The position numbers and the translations under genes were made by a program. From a virus: DNA of 31,127 nucleotides. The DNA lies in IMG/VR virus record IMGVR_UViG_3300015198_000006, positions 1 to 31,127 of that record, one strand, 5' to 3'. Shown in pieces: positions 28,571 through 31,127 of the stretch. The notes under the pieces are model-generated. The model made no database searches. It was not told where the DNA came from and saw only the letters and a program-made list of their open reading frames with translations. How positions within the stretch are numbered: the stretch's first letter is position 1; each line of letters starts with the position of its first letter.

Positions 28571-28900
28571 ATGCCTCTTACAGCAGATATAACCTCAGAC
28601 ATTCCAGTCCCCTCACGTACAGCAGCTTCAACGGTACATAGAACGATGCGTGAGTTTGTGGCATACGTTCAGCAATACCATACATTGCCCGATATTCCAG
28701 TTGCATCGATCAACATCCAAGACGACGATTATCCATCTGGCTTAGTAATCACCGAAGATATGCCACTTGGGCAGGAGTGTTTCGATGTGCGTACGATCAG
28801 AGCCCTCACATCTCTCGTCGAGTTACACTGGACGGCAAAGTATATTACAGGGGGAACATCAAGAAGGCAGGCCTTCACACGTGTGAATTGTGTGGGATAA
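28571..28900 (+). CDS. 109-aa frame, probable N-terminal part of the amidoligase by frameshift
   Basis: MPLTADITSDIPVPSRTAAS has a clear ATG and SD-like TTGAGAACC. It overlaps the amidoligase frame by 124 nt; in the overlap the other frame (RVTLDGKVYYRGNIKKAGLH) is the more protein-like, while this one ends YITGGTSRRQAFTRVNCVG. The lower frame lacks a good start of its own. A single -1 (or +2) shift near 28,780-28,830 would make one protein of about 499 aa. It may instead be a separate small gene with translational coupling. Confidence 0.55.
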   Translation: MPLTADITSDIPVPSRTAASTVHRTMREFVAYVQQYHTLPDIPVASINIQDDDYPSGLVITEDMPLGQECFDVRTIRALTSLVELHWTAKYITGGTSRRQAFTRVNCVG

Positions 28901-30069
28901 CCTCTAATAAGCCAATCAATGTCGATTCACGAGGATTCTGCGACCGGTGTCGCGTCTCTAAGGCCAGCCCTAAGCAAGCGCCTCACATGGGTTGGATCGT
29001 TAGCCGTGCCAATGCCACGGACGTAAGCCCGACATTCGGGTTTGAGTTAGAGTTGGAAGCAATTCGCAACAGCAAATCGTACGACTCTCCGCAAACATAT
29101 GCCGAGGACGTCATTCGTAAGGTCGAGGGACATCCACCTATCGTTTCCACAACCGATTCCTCGCTTACTAACGGATGTGAGATGGTGTCACATCCACTCT
29201 CATACGATTGGATCAATGAGAATAACCACACGCTCGCAACCATGTTCAAGGAGTTGCGGAAAGATTTCCGTGCTGAAGACTACGGTGGCGAACACAAGGC
29301 ATCGTTTCACGTTCATGTGTCAAAAGAAATTTTCAATGATGCTCCTGAAATCACTACCCTACTAAACGTAGATTGGGTAAACTATCACTTCGACTTCCTC
29401 GTCGCACTCTCAGGTCGTCCATCTAGCAGCTTCAAGAAGTGGTGTACTGGTGGGTACAAATACATTGCACCACGCAATCAACAAAACACATGGGAGTGTC
29501 GTGGCTTCAGTAACCATGCTATCTTTGACCACGGTAAAGATCCCGACTTTGACGCATGCGAGGACATGATTCACATCTGCAATTGGATTCGTGCCATCGC
29601 ATGGATGACACATGACGTAAAGAGATTCGGGCTAAGTCCTGCCGACCTCATTGTGCAAGCTGGCTTTCCTGAATCACTATTGTGGGTTCGTGACTTTGAC
29701 GGCGCGGACCGTGCAAGTACTGAACTTGCTACCACTATGGAGCGCAAAGCCTGGGAATTACAGTGTAAAGCATATGGTTCACACATCAGTCGCTGCATTG
29801 TTCGTCTTCGTCCTGGCGGATCACTCGGTGGACCTGGGCTTCGAACAACTCAAGGTGCCTTTAACGCCCAAGGTTTGGCAGTAGCTCTCGAAAATTCCTC
29901 ACTGACTAATGGAGTGGAATTGACGCAAACCTTCAATGGCACAAATTCTATTCGTGCATGGGTAATGCCGCAACATCTTGAGATTGTCGAAGGAGTCCCT
30001 TTTCCCGGCGAGATTCCATCCATCGCATTTGTACCCTCAATCCCATCCACTAATTCAGAGGCTAGTTAA
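28777..30069 (+). CDS. Zinc-ribbon amidoligase (glutamine-synthetase-fold COOH-NH2 ligase), 430 aa as read
   Basis: A CELC-x15-CDRC zinc ribbon at residues 36-58 precedes a catalytic domain that matches the amidoligase pattern: FGFELELEA (metal-binding Glu about 90-94), TDSSLTNGCEMVSHPL (about 126-141), HVHVS (about 178-182), ECRGFSNH (about 240-247) and a second NSSLTNGVEL motif near the C-terminus. Family members join a carboxylate to an amine using ATP. Start GTG 28777 has GGAG only 1 nt upstream, which is too close; the true N-terminus may come from the 109-aa frame. Two bases separate it from the amidotransferase. Substrate unknown. Confidence 0.82.
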   Translation: MFRCAYDQSPHISRRVTLDGKVYYRGNIKKAGLHTCELCGITSNKPINVDSRGFCDRCRVSKASPKQAPHMGWIVSRANATDVSPTFGFELELEAIRNSKSYDSPQTYAEDVIRKVEGHPPIVSTTDSSLTNGCEMVSHPLSYDWINENNHTLATMFKELRKDFRAEDYGGEHKASFHVHVSKEIFNDAPEITTLLNVDWVNYHFDFLVALSGRPSSSFKKWCTGGYKYIAPRNQQNTWECRGFSNHAIFDHGKDPDFDACEDMIHICNWIRAIAWMTHDVKRFGLSPADLIVQAGFPESLLWVRDFDGADRASTELATTMERKAWELQCKAYGSHISRCIVRLRPGGSLGGPGLRTTQGAFNAQGLAVALENSSLTNGVELTQTFNGTNSIRAWVMPQHLEIVEGVPFPGEIPSIAFVPSIPSTNSEAS

Positions 30070-30071
30070 TC

Positions 30072-30971
30072 ATGTGCATCATCGTTCATCGACCAAAAGA
30101 ATCTACATTTCCATCACTCGAAGTACTGCAACGGTGTTGGCAAACCAATGCAGATGGTGCAGGATTCATGTATGCCAAATCTGGCAAACTCGTAGTCGCA
30201 AAGGGATTCATGACGTTTGAAGCGTTTATGGATGCATGCAAGACTATTCCTGAGGGTGTTCCAGCAACGTTGCACTTCCGCATCGGTACCCACGGTGGAA
30301 AGACTGCCGAGAACACGCATCCATGGCCTGTTGTTGAGAAAGATGGGGTGCTCAAGGTCGCTATGGTTCACAACGGAATTATTCATGGCTACGGCGATCG
30401 TGAGTATTCAGACTCAAGGGAATTCGCCGAGAATCTGGCACCATTCGGCATCCACGGACCATTCAACGAATCACTCAAGCGTCTGATTAATGGTGTCATT
30501 GGCAGCAACAAACTCGTGTTCATGCGTTCAGACGGCGAGACGATCATCTACAACGAAGCCCTTGGCATCAGCGAAGGAGGTTGTTGGTACTCCAACTCGA
30601 ACTTTCAGGCTTACATTGCTCCGGTCCAGCAAACGTGGAATACCACGCCATGGTCGTGGCAAGATCGATACGAAACACAGCTTGGAACAGCGATCATTGA
30701 GGGCAGTAAAAAAACAAAGACGCCTGTCCCTGAACAGGTGATTACCCCCAGTGATCAAGTTATTGGACTCCATCGGCACGGTAATGTCGTAAAGTTATCG
30801 CACCACAATGGTGTTCGAGGCTCAATTCCAATTAAGATGTTCCTAGCTCAATACAATGACTACGCGTATTCATCACATCTGTGCAAGCACATCGACAACA
30901 TGGTCTCTCAATGGGAACTTGATGTTGAGTGCGAAGAAGCACTGACTGCTGCTGACGACCTTACCCGATAA
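30072..30971 (+). CDS. Class II glutamine amidotransferase (Ntn hydrolase), 299 aa
   Basis: The protein begins Met-Cys (MCIIVHRPKE); removal of Met would expose catalytic Cys1. Family motifs follow: NADGAGFMYA (about 26-35), ATLHFRIGTHGG (about 65-76, with the conserved Arg and His-Gly) and VHNGII (about 99-104), then SDSREFAE. It releases ammonia from glutamine for a partner enzyme. There is no attached synthetase domain, and the adjacent amidoligase is the obvious partner. The start lies 2 nt after its stop codon. After about residue 220 the sequence is less conserved and may carry a docking region. Confidence 0.88.
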   Translation: MCIIVHRPKESTFPSLEVLQRCWQTNADGAGFMYAKSGKLVVAKGFMTFEAFMDACKTIPEGVPATLHFRIGTHGGKTAENTHPWPVVEKDGVLKVAMVHNGIIHGYGDREYSDSREFAENLAPFGIHGPFNESLKRLINGVIGSNKLVFMRSDGETIIYNEALGISEGGCWYSNSNFQAYIAPVQQTWNTTPWSWQDRYETQLGTAIIEGSKKTKTPVPEQVITPSDQVIGLHRHGNVVKLSHHNGVRGSIPIKMFLAQYNDYAYSSHLCKHIDNMVSQWELDVECEEALTAADDLTR

Positions 30972-30975
30972 ACCA

Positions 30976-30993
30976 TTTGACAATCCTGTCAAA
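30976..30993 (+). other. Inverted repeat TTTGACA/TGTCAAA between amidotransferase and ATPase genes
   Basis: A perfect 7-bp inverted repeat with a 4-nt spacer (TTTGACA-4-TGTCAAA) sits in the short gap before the ATPase gene, 20 nt upstream of its ATG. It could be a hairpin or a regulator-binding site. A similar TTGTCA/TGACAA dyad occurs at 24263-24279. Confidence 0.5.
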
Positions 30994-31012
30994 CCTTCTA
31001 AGAAAGAGAATC

Positions 31013-31127
31013 ATGCCATTTGACCTAACCTCCATCACCTCAGGTAAGAAACCTAAGCCCCCGATGGGTATCATCTACGGGGCGGGGAAGATCGGAAAAA
31101 CCACATTTGCATCACAAGCACCAAATC
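31013..31127 (+). CDS. P-loop ATPase, Sak4/RecA-like (N-terminal part, runs off window)
   Basis: MPFDLTSITSGKKPKPPMGI is followed by IYGAGKIGKTTF, a Walker A motif (about residues 23-30). This opening is common to phage AAA_24/Sak4-type single-strand annealing or recombination ATPases. Only 38 residues are visible, so the exact family is uncertain. SD-like AGAAAGAGAATC precedes the ATG. It is in line with the amidoligase cassette and marks the start of replication or recombination genes. Confidence 0.75.
   Translation, partial: MPFDLTSITSGKKPKPPMGIIYGAGKIGKTTFASQAPN

Overview
The window is part of a tailed bacteriophage (or prophage) genome, most likely with podovirus-type short-tail morphology. 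It carries a terminase large subunit, a large portal, a scaffold-like protein, an N4 gp56-type major capsid protein, T7 gp11/gp12-like tail tubular proteins, a tailspike, and a run of Ala/Gly/Gln/Asn-rich proteins that look like internal or ejection proteins. There are no sheath, tape-measure or baseplate genes. Host signs (Shine-Dalgarno-like sites, sigma70-like boxes, 3D-type lysin) point to a Gram-negative bacterium; the exact host cannot be read from the sequence.

Layout. Positions 1-23,624 are one long, tightly packed leftward (- strand) late block. In transcription order (right to left) it holds: a small hypothetical gene, a 3D-domain lysin candidate, two small genes including a ribbon-helix-helix protein, a terminase-small-subunit candidate, a DUF3310 protein, two small genes, the terminase large subunit, a multi-helix lipoprotein/holin candidate, a small acidic protein, a putative decoration protein, portal, scaffold, capsid, a terminator, four small to medium genes, tail tube A, tail tube B (with a probable C-terminal frameshift), three small virion proteins, the tailspike, a one-helix coiled-coil protein, and the internal virion proteins. 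The last of these runs off the left edge. Many junctions are 1-4 nt stop/start overlaps; junctions in the head module instead carry RNA hairpins.

Positions about 23,625-25,455 form an AT-rich, repeat-rich divergent control region with iteron-like repeats around a perfect dyad (24,007-24,234), a pyrimidine-rich tract, one small gene, a hairpin cluster and a promoter-leader-terminator unit (25,282-25,428). It is the best candidate for an origin and early regulatory region.

Positions 25,456-31,127 are rightward (+). First comes a chain of ATGA/TAATG-overlapping microgenes (16-95 aa). After a terminator at 27,523-27,556 there is a second cassette: an unknown 320-aa protein, a 109-aa frame that probably belongs to the next gene by frameshift, a zinc-ribbon plus amidoligase (glutamine-synthetase-fold COOH-NH2 ligase), a class II glutamine amidotransferase two bases later, and the start of a P-loop ATPase. 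The amidoligase/amidotransferase pair is the most interesting system here: it predicts glutamine-fed amide-bond chemistry carried by the phage on an unknown target.
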